64,000 nucleotides of DNA from Candidatus Muproteobacteria bacterium (GTDB lineage: Bacteria > Pseudomonadota > Gammaproteobacteria > Acidiferrobacterales > Sulfurifustaceae): NCBI GenBank assembly GCA_027449605.1, contig DAIDLH010000019.1, positions 29,416 to 93,415 of the forward strand, written 5' to 3'. The notes below the pieces were generated by a model. The model ran no database searches, was not told the DNA's origin, and worked only from the letters and a program-made list of their open reading frames with translations. This document shows positions 1 through 9,955 of the stretch, piece after piece. The position numbers and the translations under genes are program-made. The stretch's first letter is position 1, and every line of letters starts with the position of its first letter.

Positions 1-444
1 CCAAAGGAGCGAGATCAGCGCCGTGTCGGGCGCAATCGCCGCCTCGATCGCTGCCGGGTCGAGGCGTCCCTCGGCATCGACCGGCAACAGCGTGACCCGT
101 ACGCCGTGCGACTCCAGATGACGCAGCAGCTGGAGCGTGGACGGATGCTCCACGGCGCTCGTCACCACATGACGCTTGTCCGGATTCAGCGCCAGCGCGC
201 CGAGGATGGCGAGATGGTTGCCCTCGGTGCCGCCGCTGGTGAACACGATCTCCGCCGGTGCCGCGCCGAGCAGGCCGGCGGTCAGGGCGCGCGCCTCGTT
301 GACCAATTGTTTGGCGCGTTCGCCGGCGCGATGCTTGCTGGAGGGATTGCCATGGTTGTCCCGCAGACAGGCGAGCATGGCGTCCAGACACTCCGGCGCG
401 ACCGGCGTGGTGGCGTTGTTGTCGAGATAGATCGAGTCGCTCAT
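1..444 (-). CDS. nifS: Cysteine desulfurase NifS, 5' part (truncated by window edge)
   Basis: This is a PLP-dependent aminotransferase class V protein that would release sulfur from cysteine for nitrogenase Fe-S clusters. The first 148 codons are present; the rest lies beyond base 1. The N-terminus reads MSDSIYLDNNATTPVAPE, followed by the GNPSSKHRAG stretch, the TSGGTEGNHLA cofactor-binding segment and a VEHPST motif, all typical of NifS. The catalytic lysine and cysteine are outside the window. The ATG overlaps the stop of the upstream gene as ATGA, so it is the last visible gene of the nifB operon. It is clearly different from the IscS-type enzyme at 7714-8973. Confidence 0.9.
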   Translation of the reverse strand, partial: MSDSIYLDNNATTPVAPECLDAMLACLRDNHGNPSSKHRAGERAKQLVNEARALTAGLLGAAPAEIVFTSGGTEGNHLAILGALALNPDKRHVVTSAVEHPSTLQLLRHLESHGVRVTLLPVDAEGRLDPAAIEAAIAPDTALISLLW

Positions 445-806
445 TTCCAGAAGATCCGCTCCGGGTCGGTGTTCAGCCGCTCCAACAGCTGGCTGAGCCG
501 GTCGTAGGTGTCGTACAACTTCCATTGCCGCGTGGCGTGATCCCGGCGGTAGAGCTGCCAGGCGTGGCGTCCCGGCACATACTGCAGGAGCGCGATATCC
601 ACGATGCCGCCGGTTGGATCTATATTGCGCGAACAACACGCGCTTTCGATGCGGTAACCACCGGTCACCGCCCGCACGCTCGGCGACACGTAGCGGTAAC
701 GCTCGCGGCACGCGAGCGCCCGCTCGATGCGCTTGCGGTCCACGTCGTTCGGGTGCGGCGCGACATCCGCAGGGCTGACCGGAATCCGGTTCGGTTGCGC
801 GCTCAT
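441..806 (-). CDS. Small nif-cluster protein of unknown function
   Basis: This is a 121-residue soluble protein. The start MSAQPNRIPV was chosen because it follows directly on the preceding NifZ-like gene (stop at 808); the frame stays open further upstream, but only inside that gene. A conserved-looking core holds CCSRNIDPTGG, DIALLQY and an aromatic/charged segment WQLYRRDHATRQWKLYD. It resembles DUF3024-type small proteins, but I am not sure of that family. Its stop overlaps the nifS ATG and it sits between nifZ-like genes and nifS, so a role in nitrogenase maturation or protection is an inference from position only. Confidence 0.65.
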   Translation of the reverse strand: MSAQPNRIPVSPADVAPHPNDVDRKRIERALACRERYRYVSPSVRAVTGGYRIESACCSRNIDPTGGIVDIALLQYVPGRHAWQLYRRDHATRQWKLYDTYDRLSQLLERLNTDPERIFWK

Positions 807-807
807 G

Positions 808-1059
808 TCAGGGCCCGGCCTGTGGCGGGGCGATTTCCTCTTCCAGACAGCCGACCACGAGGCCGTCAGGGAACTCGACCAGATAAACCGGCGTATCGGA
901 TTCAACATGACTGCCCACCTGTACGATTTCACCCGCAATCCCCTGTTGCACCAGCAGCGTCTCGGCCTCGCACTCCGGATAACTGCCGTCGTTGTACAAA
1001 TCCACCAGAGCCAGCACCTTCTGGCCCCATCGGTATTTCGGCGCGCGCGCCTCGATCAT
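808..1059 (-). CDS. Short NifZ-domain protein
   Basis: The 83-residue product carries a single NifZ-like barrel: KYRWGQKVLALVDLYNDG, then GIAGEIVQVGSHVES and TPVYLVEFPDGLVVGCLEEEI. NifZ proteins assist maturation of the second P-cluster pair of the MoFe protein. The ATG overlaps the stop of the longer NifZ gene (tcat at 1056-1059 on the plus strand), so the two are translationally coupled. This copy has only the core fold and lacks the longer N-terminal part of its neighbour; tandem NifZ-domain genes suggest duplication and division of labour. Confidence 0.8.
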   Translation of the reverse strand: MIEARAPKYRWGQKVLALVDLYNDGSYPECEAETLLVQQGIAGEIVQVGSHVESDTPVYLVEFPDGLVVGCLEEEIAPPQAGP

Positions 1060-1376
1060 GCCGGCCCCCCGGCGTCGCCCGCGTTTGCATCCTGCGCCTT
1101 GATCGGTTCCGCCGATTCCAGCTCGCGACCCTTCATGCCGACGCGGTAGCCGTGCGCCACGAAGTCCACGCCGTAGATGTAGAACTGCTGCAGGAAAGTG
1201 CCGATGCTGGTGACGTAACCCTCGTCGCCTTTCTTGACGAGGATTTCGCCGATTTCCTTGCCGGGAAAGGTGCCGTCGTTGCGCACGGTCTTGCGCGAGC
1301 GCACCTTGTGCCCATAGTCGAAACGCGGCGGCCCGTTGAGTTCCACCACATGACTGTCACGGCTGATGTCACCCAT
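1056..1376 (-). CDS. nifZ: NifZ family protein
   Basis: This 106-residue protein begins MGDISRDSHVVELNGPP. It carries the NifZ signature FDYGHKVRSRKTVRNDGTFPG, a GDEGYVTSIGTFLQ segment and YGVDFVAHGYRVGMKGRELE. NifZ acts with NifH in reductive coupling of Fe-S pairs into the second P cluster of NifDK. A longer frame extends upstream into the LRV gene, but the MGDISRD start fits the spacing (10 bp after the preceding stop). It is coupled to the following short NifZ gene by an ATGA overlap. Confidence 0.85.
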   Translation of the reverse strand: MGDISRDSHVVELNGPPRFDYGHKVRSRKTVRNDGTFPGKEIGEILVKKGDEGYVTSIGTFLQQFYIYGVDFVAHGYRVGMKGRELESAEPIKAQDANAGDAGGPA

Positions 1377-1386
1377 GGCCTGTTCC

Positions 1387-2175
1387 TCACACGACGCGTA
1401 CGGTATCGCCGTCGCCACCAGCCGGCGTCGGCCCGCCGTGCCGCCGCGTGACGGCGCACTCGCGCACCAGCGGATCGGGATCGTCACTCATCTCGGCGAG
1501 ATGCTGCGCGTCGATCCGGCTTGCCACCTCGTAGCGCACCTGCCAGTCGGGATCCTTGCGCATCCACACCAGGCCGTCAGGCGGCAGGCGCCGGGCGATT
1601 TCCAGCCGCACCCGCGCGTCCGCGTCCGCCGCCATCGGCATGTGCCAGTCGGCGCCGATGCGGACGGCGACCGCGCGCCGCACTTCCGGGTCGGAATCGC
1701 GCATCATCATCGGCAGCATGGCCGGCGCGATGCGCCGCGCGACGACTTGGCGCACGTAGTAGTCGGAATCCTCCATCATCATGATCAGGTCCTGGCCGTC
1801 GAGGCGCATGGCCACGCGGATGCGCACCTCGCGGTCCGGGTCCTCGCGCAGCCGCAGCAGATATCGCGCCGGCAGGCGGTGCGCGGCGCTCCAGCGCACG
1901 GTCGCCTCCGGATCGTTCAGGAGCCGCGGCAGATGGAACACGTCGGCATGCTTGGCAGCCACGGCGCGCGCCTCGAAATAGGGATGGTCGAGATAATCGT
2001 TGGCGAGCGTCGGGTTCCACGCGAAGAAGCGGTCGATGCGCCGCGCGTAGCGGTCGTTCACGCAGGCATGCCGCGGGCGGCAGCCCCCGGCCGCGAGGCG
2101 GTCGCGATGCGCGCACGCTTCGCAGTCGATCGCATCGCCGTGCCAGTCCAGGGTCTCGTCGATGTCAGTCGTCAT
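1387..2175 (-). CDS. 4Fe-4S-binding leucine-rich-repeat-variant (LRV) protein
   Basis: This 262-residue protein starts MTTDIDETLDW. Four N-terminal cysteines (C18, C21, C32, C38) match the Fe-S domain of LRV proteins known from nif regions such as that of Azotobacter. The rest is a string of about 24-residue alpha-helical repeats of the type VRxxVAxRI, for example in DSDYYVRQVVARRI, DSDPEVRRAVAVRI and DPDWQVRYEVASRI. The start overlaps the preceding TPR gene by 11 bp. Its biochemical function in nitrogen fixation is not established; a scaffold or redox-sensing role is speculation. Confidence 0.85.
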   Translation of the reverse strand: MTTDIDETLDWHGDAIDCEACAHRDRLAAGGCRPRHACVNDRYARRIDRFFAWNPTLANDYLDHPYFEARAVAAKHADVFHLPRLLNDPEATVRWSAAHRLPARYLLRLREDPDREVRIRVAMRLDGQDLIMMMEDSDYYVRQVVARRIAPAMLPMMMRDSDPEVRRAVAVRIGADWHMPMAADADARVRLEIARRLPPDGLVWMRKDPDWQVRYEVASRIDAQHLAEMSDDPDPLVRECAVTRRHGGPTPAGGDGDTVRVV

Positions 2176-2737
2176 CGTCCAGTCCCATGCGTTCGAGCAC
2201 GCGCAGCAAGGTGGTGCCGCCGAGCTTGTCGCTCGGATCCAGCTCCAGCATCTTGGCCAGCGCGGCGTGGCCCTCGTCCAGGTTGCCGAGACGCATCTGC
2301 AAGTAACCGTAGGCCTTGAGGGTGAAGAGATAGAAGCGCGGCAGCACCGCCTCGTAGCTGCCGAAGGCCGCATCGCCCGGGCGCACCCGGCGCCAGTCGG
2401 CGGCCAGTCCGTTATCGCGGGCGGACTTCTCCAGGCAGACTTCCGCGATCTGCAACGCCCGGCTCAACTGCCCCTTGTAGAAGTAGTATCGGTACAGGCC
2501 GATATAAACGCCGATATGATCGGGCGCGAGCACCCGCGCCTGACGCAGATGCGCCTCGGCGACGCTGTCCTCGTGGTAATTCAAGCCGGCCAGACACAGA
2601 TGCCGTTCGGCTTCCTGCGGCAGGCCGCCGCCCAGACAGGCGCGCTCCAGCGTGTCGGCCTCGGCGGCGGAAAGCAGTCGTCTGTTCCCCGACATAACCG
2701 CCTGTGTGTCTGCTGCTGACGCGGTACATGAGAACAT
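2165..2737 (-). CDS. TPR-like nif-cluster protein
   Basis: This 190-residue protein contains tetratricopeptide-like helices. These include GVYIGLYRYYFYKGQLSRALQIAEV and FYLFTLKAYGYLQMRLGNLDEGHAALAKMLELDP. The start MFSCTASAADT is favoured over the internal MSGNRR because an AAGGGG ribosome site precedes it. A second, clearly related gene lies at 19135-19611; both share an adjacent YF/Y-rich helix, an ADW segment and a FYLF(T/S)LKA helix. Such proteins occur in nif clusters of several proteobacteria, but I know of no assigned function. Confidence 0.8.
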   Translation of the reverse strand: MFSCTASAADTQAVMSGNRRLLSAAEADTLERACLGGGLPQEAERHLCLAGLNYHEDSVAEAHLRQARVLAPDHIGVYIGLYRYYFYKGQLSRALQIAEVCLEKSARDNGLAADWRRVRPGDAAFGSYEAVLPRFYLFTLKAYGYLQMRLGNLDEGHAALAKMLELDPSDKLGGTTLLRVLERMGLDDDD

Positions 2738-2760
2738 AGGCGCCCCTTGTGAAATGCGAT

Positions 2761-3147
2761 TTATGCCACCGTCGGATTCTTGGCGCGCGCGACACTCGAC
2801 AGCGCGACCGTCGCGACCCCCGTGCCCGTGCCCGCGCTGCTGCTGCAAGCGCACGGCGCCGCGTTCGGATTGATGAACGACAGACCGCTGTTCATCGGCG
2901 TGTCCACGAAATCCATGGTGACGCCGTCCAGCAACAGCCGGCTCTCGGCCGACAGGAAGATTTTCATGCCGTTGTGTTCCAGCACGCTGTCGCCAGCGCG
3001 CGGCGCCGCCTCCACGGTGAACTCCGCGGCCAGTCCCGAGCAGCCGCCGGCGGTCACCGTCAGGCGGAAGCCGTCGTTGCCGCTGCCGTTGAAGCGGATC
3101 ATGCGGCGGATGAATTTTTCCGCCGCGGGTGTGATGGTGACGTTCAT
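2761..3147 (-). CDS. HesB/IscA-like Fe-S cluster carrier (nif-associated)
   Basis: This 128-residue A-type carrier has the family cysteines: C36 in GGCSGLAAEF, and C98 and C100 in the sequence NPNAAPCACSSS. The usual C-terminal CGCG is therefore C-A-C, still a CxC pair. An unusual low-complexity tail of about 25 residues (GTGTGVATVALSSVARAKN) follows the normal end. It lies between the nifB-adjacent ferredoxin and the TPR gene, where a nif-specific IscA/HesB is common, and probably delivers clusters to NifB or nitrogenase precursors. Two further A-type carriers, at 9458 and 9956, belong to the isc operon. Confidence 0.87.
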   Translation of the reverse strand: MNVTITPAAEKFIRRMIRFNGSGNDGFRLTVTAGGCSGLAAEFTVEAAPRAGDSVLEHNGMKIFLSAESRLLLDGVTMDFVDTPMNSGLSFINPNAAPCACSSSAGTGTGVATVALSSVARAKNPTVA

Positions 3148-3156
3148 GCCGCTCTC

Positions 3157-3381
3157 CTAGACCGCCGCCTGATAGCGCGGCACGCTGTTGTCGATCACGC
3201 AGGTGTTCTCCACCGGGCAGACCGCCACGCACTGCGGATCGTCGAAGTAGCCGATGCACTCGGTGCACTTCTCCGGCTTGATGATGAAGGTGCCGTCCTT
3301 CTCGCGGATCGCGTTGTTGGGACATTCCGGTTCGCAGGCGGCGCAGGCCGTGCATTGCGAGTTGATGATTTTGTATGCCAT
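3157..3381 (-). CDS. 2[4Fe-4S] ferredoxin, nifB-associated
   Basis: The 74-residue protein has two Cys motifs. The first is [12 protein letters not shown], a standard CxxCxxCxxxCP. The second is [23 protein letters not shown], with the extended loop typical of FdxN-type or nif ferredoxins. It begins [10 protein letters not shown] and is preceded by AGGAGATAC. Lying 50 bp downstream of nifB in the same operon, it is a plausible electron donor to NifB or nitrogenase reductase. Frames extending upstream are not needed. Confidence 0.9.
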   Translation of the reverse strand: MAYKIINSQCTACAACEPECPNNAIREKDGTFIIKPEKCTECIGYFDDPQCVAVCPVENTCVIDNSVPRYQAAV

Positions 3382-3434
3382 CGTGTATCTCCTGAATATA
3401 AAAGTTGTAAATTGCGTTTCCCGGTTCCGGTCGT

Positions 3435-4994
3435 TTACGCCGCGATATACGCGCCCTGACGAATATCCGCGTCGCCCCGGGCGACATGAACGATTTCGCC
3501 GGACTTGACCTTCGCCAGATATTCCTTGAAATAGCGCACCGCCGACTGCTCGATAAATTCGTGGGCGTATTGGTCCACCGGATCGATGCCTGCCGCCTTG
3601 AGGCTGTCTTTCGGACAGCCGCCGATCTTGGCCACGAACACCGCCACGCAATCATTGATGGCGCGAATCACGGTCGGCAGCGTGTCCTCCTCGCCGTAGC
3701 CGCCCTGGCAGTACAGGTCCACGCGCCGATGGCCGACGAACTTGGAGCCCGCGGTGCCGACCTCGTAAATCTGGAATTCCTGGGCATGACCGAAGTGCTC
3801 GTTGATGCGGCCATGACCCTTGGTGGCGACGGCGATCAGGACCTTGATGTCGCTGAATTCCGACATCAGGTCGGCCAGCTCGGCCTCCTTGGCGGCCACC
3901 GTGGCCTGCCGTTCCTGTTCCACCTGCTGCTGATAGGCTTTGCGGCCCTCGGCGTCGTATTGCACGTCCATCTGCATGATTTTTTCGGTGGTGAATTCGG
4001 CCGAACGGTCCTCGCCCAGCAGCCCAACCGCGTCGGCGCGGCATTGGCGGCAGTGGCGCATCATGTTCATCTCGCCTTCGCAACTGTCCTGCAACGCCTT
4101 CAGTTCCTGGGCGCTCGGACCGCGCTGTCCGTTCAGGCCGAACACCGTGCCGTGTTCCGGTGCGGAAATGAGCGGCATGATGTTGTGCAGGAACGCGCCG
4201 CGCGACTTGACCGCCTTGTTCACCTCGACCAGGTGCCGGTCGTTGATGCCGGGAATCATGACCGAGTTGACCTTGCACAGGATGCCGGCGGCGGTCAGCA
4301 TTTCCAGTCCTTCCAGTTGCCGTTCGGTGAGTATCCTGGCGGCGTCCTTGCCCGTGACGCGCTTGTGCTTCCAGAAAATCCACGGGTAAATGTGCTGCCC
4401 CACTTCCGGGTCGATCATGTTGATGGTGATGGTGACGTGATCGACGTTAAAGGATTTGATGGTGTCCACGTGATCCGGCAGTGCCAACCCGTTGGTGGAA
4501 AGACACAGCTTGATATCGGGCGCGGCCTTCGCGATCAGTTCGAAGGTCTTGAAGGTTTTTTGCGGGTTCGCGAGCGGATCGCCGGGACCGGCGATGCCGA
4601 GCACCGTCATCTGCGGGATCGTCGAGGCCACCGCCAGCACCTTCTTCGCCGCCTGCTCCGGCGTGAGCTTCTCGCTCACCACGCCCGGGCGCGACTCGTT
4701 GGCGCAATCGTACTTGCGGTTACAGTAATTGCACTGGATGTTGCACGCCGGCGCCACCGCCACGTGCATGCGCGCGTAATGGTGGTGCGCCTCCTCGCTG
4801 TAGCACGGATGGTTCTTGACCTTTTCCCAGATCTCCGGCGCCAGATCGCCCTGGCCGGCGGAAGAACCGCAACTGGCTTTGCCGCCCGCGCCGGACGTGC
4901 CGCAGCCCTTGTGCTCCGCGACCTTCTGCATCAACTGCTCCAACGGCAGGTTTTTCTGCGCGCCGGCATTGCTCGATTCGCTCGTCGGTTCCAT
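3435..4994 (-). CDS. nifB: Nitrogenase FeMo-cofactor biosynthesis protein NifB
   Basis: NifB is a radical SAM enzyme that fuses two [4Fe-4S] clusters with a carbide to give NifB-co, the FeMo-co precursor. The 519-residue product has the SAM-cluster motif CNIQCNYC at C84-C88-C91 and a glycine-rich [10 protein letters not shown] motif. Its C-terminal NifX-like domain begins near [22 protein letters not shown]. The start [10 protein letters not shown] follows an AGGAG site 6 bp upstream. It is the first gene of the minus-strand nif operon, 63 nt downstream of the predicted sigma-54 transcription start. Length and domain order are those of proteobacterial NifB. Confidence 0.97.
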   Translation of the reverse strand: MEPTSESSNAGAQKNLPLEQLMQKVAEHKGCGTSGAGGKASCGSSAGQGDLAPEIWEKVKNHPCYSEEAHHHYARMHVAVAPACNIQCNYCNRKYDCANESRPGVVSEKLTPEQAAKKVLAVASTIPQMTVLGIAGPGDPLANPQKTFKTFELIAKAAPDIKLCLSTNGLALPDHVDTIKSFNVDHVTITINMIDPEVGQHIYPWIFWKHKRVTGKDAARILTERQLEGLEMLTAAGILCKVNSVMIPGINDRHLVEVNKAVKSRGAFLHNIMPLISAPEHGTVFGLNGQRGPSAQELKALQDSCEGEMNMMRHCRQCRADAVGLLGEDRSAEFTTEKIMQMDVQYDAEGRKAYQQQVEQERQATVAAKEAELADLMSEFSDIKVLIAVATKGHGRINEHFGHAQEFQIYEVGTAGSKFVGHRRVDLYCQGGYGEEDTLPTVIRAINDCVAVFVAKIGGCPKDSLKAAGIDPVDQYAHEFIEQSAVRYFKEYLAKVKSGEIVHVARGDADIRQGAYIAA

Positions 4995-5067
4995 GTCTCG
5001 CTCCTGTTCTTCCGCGGCGCGCCGACGCGCACACGGGCTCATCGAAATTGTCTGTCAAACGCTGCTC

Positions 5068-5083
5068 AGCAATCGCCGTGCCA
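5068..5083 (-). promoter_or_regulatory. Sigma-54 (-24/-12) promoter of the nifB operon
   Basis: Read on the minus strand, the site is TGGCACGGCGATTGCT. This is a full match to the TGGCACG-N4-TTGCW consensus, with the invariant GG and GC at the correct spacing. Transcription should start near 5057, giving a leader of about 63 nt before the nifB ATG at 4994. An exact NifA site lies about 100 bp upstream. Confidence 0.9.
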
Positions 5084-5177
5084 ACGGCGCGCGATGCGGT
5101 TAGTCCTGTAAATAACGGCGTTATCGGACGGAGCGACGCTGTTGCAATACTTACATCGCGGGGCCGCGTGTCGTGTT

Positions 5178-5193
5178 TGTCGCAAAGGCGACA
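5178..5193 (-). promoter_or_regulatory. NifA upstream activator site (UAS) for nifB
   Basis: The sequence TGTCGCAAAGGCGACA is an exact TGT-N10-ACA element and nearly a perfect palindrome (TGTCGC/GCGACA). It sits about 95-100 bp upstream of the -24 element of the nifB promoter, the normal distance for NifA acting by DNA looping. Confidence 0.85.
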
Positions 5194-5410
5194 ACGAAGC
5201 GTGGAAACGATGAACTGCGGTTGAATTCAAGGGGCCTTTAAAAATTGCTTTTCATGTAGGGTGCGCCCTGCGCACCGATCGACATACCTTCTCCCCTTGC
5301 AGAAGTACTTGTGTAGCCCGGATGGAGCGTAGCGAAATCCGGGAGATCGTTTGATTGAATCGCCTTCAGCGATGGTAAACGGATAATTGCAGGTGAGCCG
5401 CTCGACAAAA

Positions 5411-5440
5411 TTAAAAACCGCCCATCAGGCGGCTTTTAAT
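5411..5440 (-). terminator. Rho-independent terminator, probably bidirectional
   Basis: A CCGCC-CATCA-GGCGG hairpin is flanked by A-rich sequence on one side and TTTTAATT on the other. On the minus strand it reads as a GC stem followed by TTTTTAATTTT, about 160 bp downstream of the nifA stop. It would insulate the nifB operon from nifA read-through. Confidence 0.7.
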
Positions 5441-5447
5441 TCCATCC

Positions 5448-5550
5448 GGCGGGTTACGGCGCGCCCCTCACCCCTTGCCCTCTCCCGCTCGCGCGGGAGA
5501 GGGGGAGTTGGCGATACGGCGATTATTTTATTGGCGCGTAACCCGCCCTA
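5448..5550. repeat. Nested inverted repeat (outer GGCGGGTTACG arms, inner CCCTCTCCC palindrome)
   Basis: The outer arms 'ggcgggttacggcgcgc' (5448-5464) and 'ggcgcgtaacccgccc' (from 5533) are inverted copies of each other. They enclose an unrelated palindrome of the 'cccctcacccc...tctcccgctcgcgcgggagagg' type, which also occurs at 12598, 51851 and 56826. This is one repeat inserted inside another, a pattern seen repeatedly in the window. Confidence 0.7.
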
Positions 5551-5597
5551 CATGAGATTAATTGGTGCGCGTCCGTCACGCGGCGGTGGAGACGGAT

Positions 5598-7211
<1,614 letters not shown>

Positions 7212-7571
7212 AGTTTGCCTGTACCGCCTGATACCGCCGACTGCCGCAAACCCCCGTCGTCGCGCGGTTTCAAACCGCCACAAGGGCAGGAGGAAATTTC
7301 TGGTACGGTGTCTGCTTCAACTAACCTCTCAGCAATTTGCATACCACAATTCCCGCCTGATTTACTCAATCATTAAACGCTGTCATGAGCCGCATGAGGA
7401 CGCGGACTTCACATCGCCGAATTGAAAGAAAGCACATGCACTTCCCGGCTGTTGCGAGAAAATCGTTGCACAAGAACATCGTCAACGCGCAACGCATGCA
7501 CGATGAAACCGGATGGCGCAAGATGAGTCATCACCGCCGCGCGTTCACTTCCCGAAAAAATACATCCGGTT

Positions 7572-7587
7572 TGTTTGAAACGCGACA
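7572..7587 (+). promoter_or_regulatory. NifA upstream activator site for the isc operon
   Basis: TGTTTGAAACGCGACA is an exact TGT-N10-ACA element centred about 93 bp upstream of the -24 GG of the sigma-54 promoter at 7672. Spacing and orientation match the other two NifA site/promoter pairs in the window. Confidence 0.8.
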
Positions 7588-7671
7588 AAACCGACAAAAC
7601 GTTCCTTCATTCACACACACGGAGAAAACCGTTTTCAGCGAAATCCCGCGGAATCAACCGGCATCAGTGAC

Positions 7672-7687
7672 TGGCATGGGAGTTGCT
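7672..7687 (+). promoter_or_regulatory. Sigma-54 promoter of the isc operon
   Basis: TGGCATGGGAGTTGCT matches TGGCAY-N5-TTGCW at all key positions. The predicted start point is near 7698, only about 16 nt before the preferred iscS start at 7714, so the leader would be very short. If transcription starts slightly further downstream, the ATG at 7756 would become the likely start. Confidence 0.85.
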
Positions 7688-7713
7688 GAAGGCGAAGAAA
7701 GGAAATGATCGTT

Positions 7714-8973
7714 ATGACCGAAAAATTGTCCGCACACTCATCGAGCGCCGAGGCCATGACAAAAAAATATCCGATATATCTCGATTACGCCGCGACCACG
7801 CCGGTCGATCCGCGCGTCGTGGAAAAAATGCTGCCTTGCCTGACGGAGCATTTCGGGAATCCGGCGAGCCGCTCGCATGCCCTCGGCTGGACCGCCGAAG
7901 AAGCGGTGGAAACGGCGCGCGCGCAGGTCGCGACGCTGGTCAACTGCGATCCGCGCGAGATCGTCTGGACCTCGGGCGCGACCGAGTCGGACAACCTCGC
8001 GATCAAGGGTGCGGCGCATTTTTACAAGAGCAAGGGAAAACATCTCGTCACGGTGAAGACCGAACACAAGGCGGTGCTCGACAGCATGCGCGAGCTGGAG
8101 CGCGAGGGCTTCGAGGTCACTTATCTCGACCCCGAGCCGGACGGGCTGCTGGACATGGCGAAGTTCACCCAAGCGATCCGGCCCGACACGATTCTGGCCT
8201 CGGTCATGCACGTGAACAACGAGATCGGCGTGATCCAGGACATCGCCGCGCTCGGCGCGCTCTGCCGCAGCCGCGGCGTGCTGTTGCACGTCGACGCCGC
8301 CCAGTCCACCGGCAAAACGCCGATCGATCTCGCGACGCTGCCGGTGGATCTCATGTCGTTCTCGGCGCACAAGACCTACGGCCCCAAGGGCATCGGCGCG
8401 CTGTACGTGCGGCGCAAGCCGCGCGTGCGCCTCGATCCCCAGATGCACGGCGGCGGACACGAGCGCGGCATGCGTTCCGGTACGCTGCCCACGCACCAGA
8501 TCGTGGGCATGGGCGAGGCCTTCCGCCTCGCGCGCGAGGAAATGGCGGCTGACAACGCGCGCATCCTGCGCCTGCGCGAGCGGCTGCTCCGCGGTCTGCT
8601 CGACATCGAGGAAGTCTACGTCAACGGCGACCTCGAACGGCGCGTGCCGCACAATCTCAACATCAGTTTCAACTTCGTCGAGGGCGAGTCGCTGATGATG
8701 GCGATCAAGGACCTGGCGGTGTCGAGCGGCTCCGCCTGCACCTCGGCCTCGCTCGAACCCTCGTACGTGCTGCGCGCGCTCGGCCGCTCGGACGAGCTGG
8801 CGCACAGCTCCATCCGTTTCTCCCTCGGGCGCTTCACGACCGAGGCGGAGATCGATCACGCGATCAAGGTCATCAAGGCGGCCGTGCAACGGCTGCGCGC
8901 GCTGTCGCCGCTGTGGGACATGCACCGGGACGGCGTCGATTTGAACAGCGTGCGCTGGGCGGCGCACGGGTAA
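7714..8973 (+). CDS. iscS: Cysteine desulfurase IscS
   Basis: The enzyme supplies sulfane sulfur from cysteine to IscU. The sequence is of IscS rather than NifS type. It has [20 protein letters not shown], the PLP lysine motif [17 protein letters not shown], the catalytic-loop [21 protein letters not shown] and the IscU-binding C-terminus ending [19 protein letters not shown]. Three starts are possible: 7705 (too close to AAAGGAA), 7714 (good spacing, chosen) and 7756 (the conserved [11 protein letters not shown]). The upstream ones add about 14-17 non-conserved residues. It opens an isc operon that lacks iscR in front and is preceded by NifA/sigma-54 elements. Confidence 0.95.
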   Translation: MTEKLSAHSSSAEAMTKKYPIYLDYAATTPVDPRVVEKMLPCLTEHFGNPASRSHALGWTAEEAVETARAQVATLVNCDPREIVWTSGATESDNLAIKGAAHFYKSKGKHLVTVKTEHKAVLDSMRELEREGFEVTYLDPEPDGLLDMAKFTQAIRPDTILASVMHVNNEIGVIQDIAALGALCRSRGVLLHVDAAQSTGKTPIDLATLPVDLMSFSAHKTYGPKGIGALYVRRKPRVRLDPQMHGGGHERGMRSGTLPTHQIVGMGEAFRLAREEMAADNARILRLRERLLRGLLDIEEVYVNGDLERRVPHNLNISFNFVEGESLMMAIKDLAVSSGSACTSASLEPSYVLRALGRSDELAHSSIRFSLGRFTTEAEIDHAIKVIKAAVQRLRALSPLWDMHRDGVDLNSVRWAAHG

Positions 8974-8991
8974 TAAATTAAGGAGCGAACC

Positions 8992-9423
8992 ATGGCTTAT
9001 AGCGACAAGGTGCTGGACCATTACGAAAACCCGCGCAACGTCGGTACGTTCGACAAGGACGATCCGGACATCGGCACCGGCATGGTCGGCGCGCCGGCCT
9101 GCGGCGACGTGATGAAATTGCAGATCAAGGTGAGCGAGCATGGCGTCATCGAGGACGCCAAGTTCAAGACCTACGGCTGCGGCAGCGCCATCGCCTCGAG
9201 CTCGCTCGTGACCGAGTGGCTCAAGGGCAAGACCCTGACGCAGGCGCTCGAAATCAAGAACACCGAAATCGCCGAGGAGCTGGCGCTGCCGCCGGTCAAG
9301 GTGCACTGCTCAGTGCTGGCGGAGGACGCGATCAAGGCGGCGATCACCGACTATCGCACGAAGCATGTCCCGGCCGGGGAGTCGCGCGACGCGAATCCCG
9401 AACCGCGCGCCGCTGCCCTCTGA
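8992..9423 (+). CDS. iscU: Fe-S cluster scaffold IscU
   Basis: The 143-residue scaffold is very like E. coli Isc[19 protein letters not shown], the cluster-ligand motif [24 protein letters not shown], and the HscA-recognition sequence [16 protein letters not shown]. It has a non-conserved extension of about 15 residues ([15 protein letters not shown]) and no NifU-type ferredoxin or Nfu domain, so it is not NifU. An AGGAG site lies 7 bp before the ATG, and the gene is 18 bp downstream of iscS. Confidence 0.95.
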   Translation: MAYSDKVLDHYENPRNVGTFDKDDPDIGTGMVGAPACGDVMKLQIKVSEHGVIEDAKFKTYGCGSAIASSSLVTEWLKGKTLTQALEIKNTEIAEELALPPVKVHCSVLAEDAIKAAITDYRTKHVPAGESRDANPEPRAAAL

Positions 9424-9457
9424 CCGTCGCGCCACATCTATATCGAGGAACATCGCC

Positions 9458-9811
9458 ATGCTTGCCGAAACCGCCATACCGGACGTCCCGATCCTGTTCA
9501 CCGAGCGCGCCGCCGACAAGGTCAAGACGCTGCTCGCCGAGGAAGGCCGGATGGATCTCAGCCTGCGCATCCTCGTCTCCGGCGGCGGTTGCTCCGGATT
9601 CCAATACGGCTTCATCTTCGAGGAAACCGCCGGTGCGGACGACACCGCCCTCGAAAAATACGGCGTGCGCTTGCTCATCGATCCGCTGAGCTTCCAGTAC
9701 CTGGCCGGCGCGGAAATCGATTACCAGGAAGGACTGGATGGAGCACGCTTCGTGATCAAGAACCCGAACGCCAAGACCACTTGCGGCTGCGGCAGCTCGT
9801 TTTCGATGTAG
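9458..9811 (+). CDS. erpA: A-type Fe-S carrier ErpA
   Basis: The 117-residue A-type carrier starts [22 protein letters not shown] after a GAGGAA site. It shows the ErpA-type [11 protein letters not shown] motif and ends [16 protein letters not shown], giving all three cluster-ligand cysteines. ErpA passes [4Fe-4S] clusters to target enzymes. In E. coli erpA lies apart from isc; here it takes a place in the operon between iscU and iscA, probably to broaden delivery during nitrogen fixation. Confidence 0.9.
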   Translation: MLAETAIPDVPILFTERAADKVKTLLAEEGRMDLSLRILVSGGGCSGFQYGFIFEETAGADDTALEKYGVRLLIDPLSFQYLAGAEIDYQEGLDGARFVIKNPNAKTTCGCGSSFSM

Positions 9812-9829
9812 GGGTTTTATGATTGCTCG

Positions 9830-9912
9830 CCGCAGAGACGCAAAGAACGCAAAGAAAAGCGAGTGACATTCGAAGAATCAGAAAAATCTTTGCGTGCTTT
9901 GCGACTTTGCGG
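9830..9912. repeat. Palindromic 'CGCAAAG' repeat in the isc operon
   Basis: The left arm (9830-9853, cgcagagacgcaaagaacgc...) and right arm (9888-9912, ctttgcgtgctttgcgactt...) are inverted copies separated by about 34 bp. The transcript would fold into a long hairpin between erpA and iscA. Related copies are at 58350-58428 and 60520-60599, with a half copy at 61345-61369. Confidence 0.75.
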
Positions 9913-9955
9913 CAAAAACTATTATCGATATCCTGGAACTGCGGAGAAACTTCAC

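Larger units (their letters stand above)
4995..5597. other. nifB-nifA intergenic region
   Basis: These 603 bases hold no credible gene. From the nifB side they contain the sigma-54 promoter, the NifA site and a single arm of a GTAGGGTGCGCCC repeat (5256-5282). Further on are a 'gtagcccggatgga...gaaatccggg' repeat (about 5312-5343), a terminator-like hairpin and a nested inverted repeat. nifA and nifB point the same way, so nifA transcripts should stop here before the NifA-controlled promoter. Confidence 0.7.
7212..7713. other. nifA-iscS divergent intergenic region
   Basis: This 502-bp spacer between divergent nifA and iscS contains the NifA site and sigma-54 promoter of the isc operon close to iscS. 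The left half is AT-richer than its surroundings and presumably holds the nifA promoter, but I cannot point to a convincing sigma-70 or sigma-54 box for nifA. Short open frames here have no recognisable coding character. Confidence 0.6.

Noticed and set aside
7385..7708. Possible small gene of 107 codons between nifA and iscS
   Set aside because: It overlaps the NifA site and the sigma-54 promoter, has no ribosome site and an unusual composition; the region is regulatory.
7714..8973. NifS identity for the desulfurase next to nifA
   Set aside because: The C-terminus ([17 protein letters not shown]) and active-site loop are of IscS type; the true NifS-type gene is the partial one at 1-444.
8992..9423. 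NifU
   Set aside because: The protein has only the IscU scaffold domain; the NifU ferredoxin-like middle and Nfu C-terminal domains are missing, and the sequence follows E. coli IscU closely.
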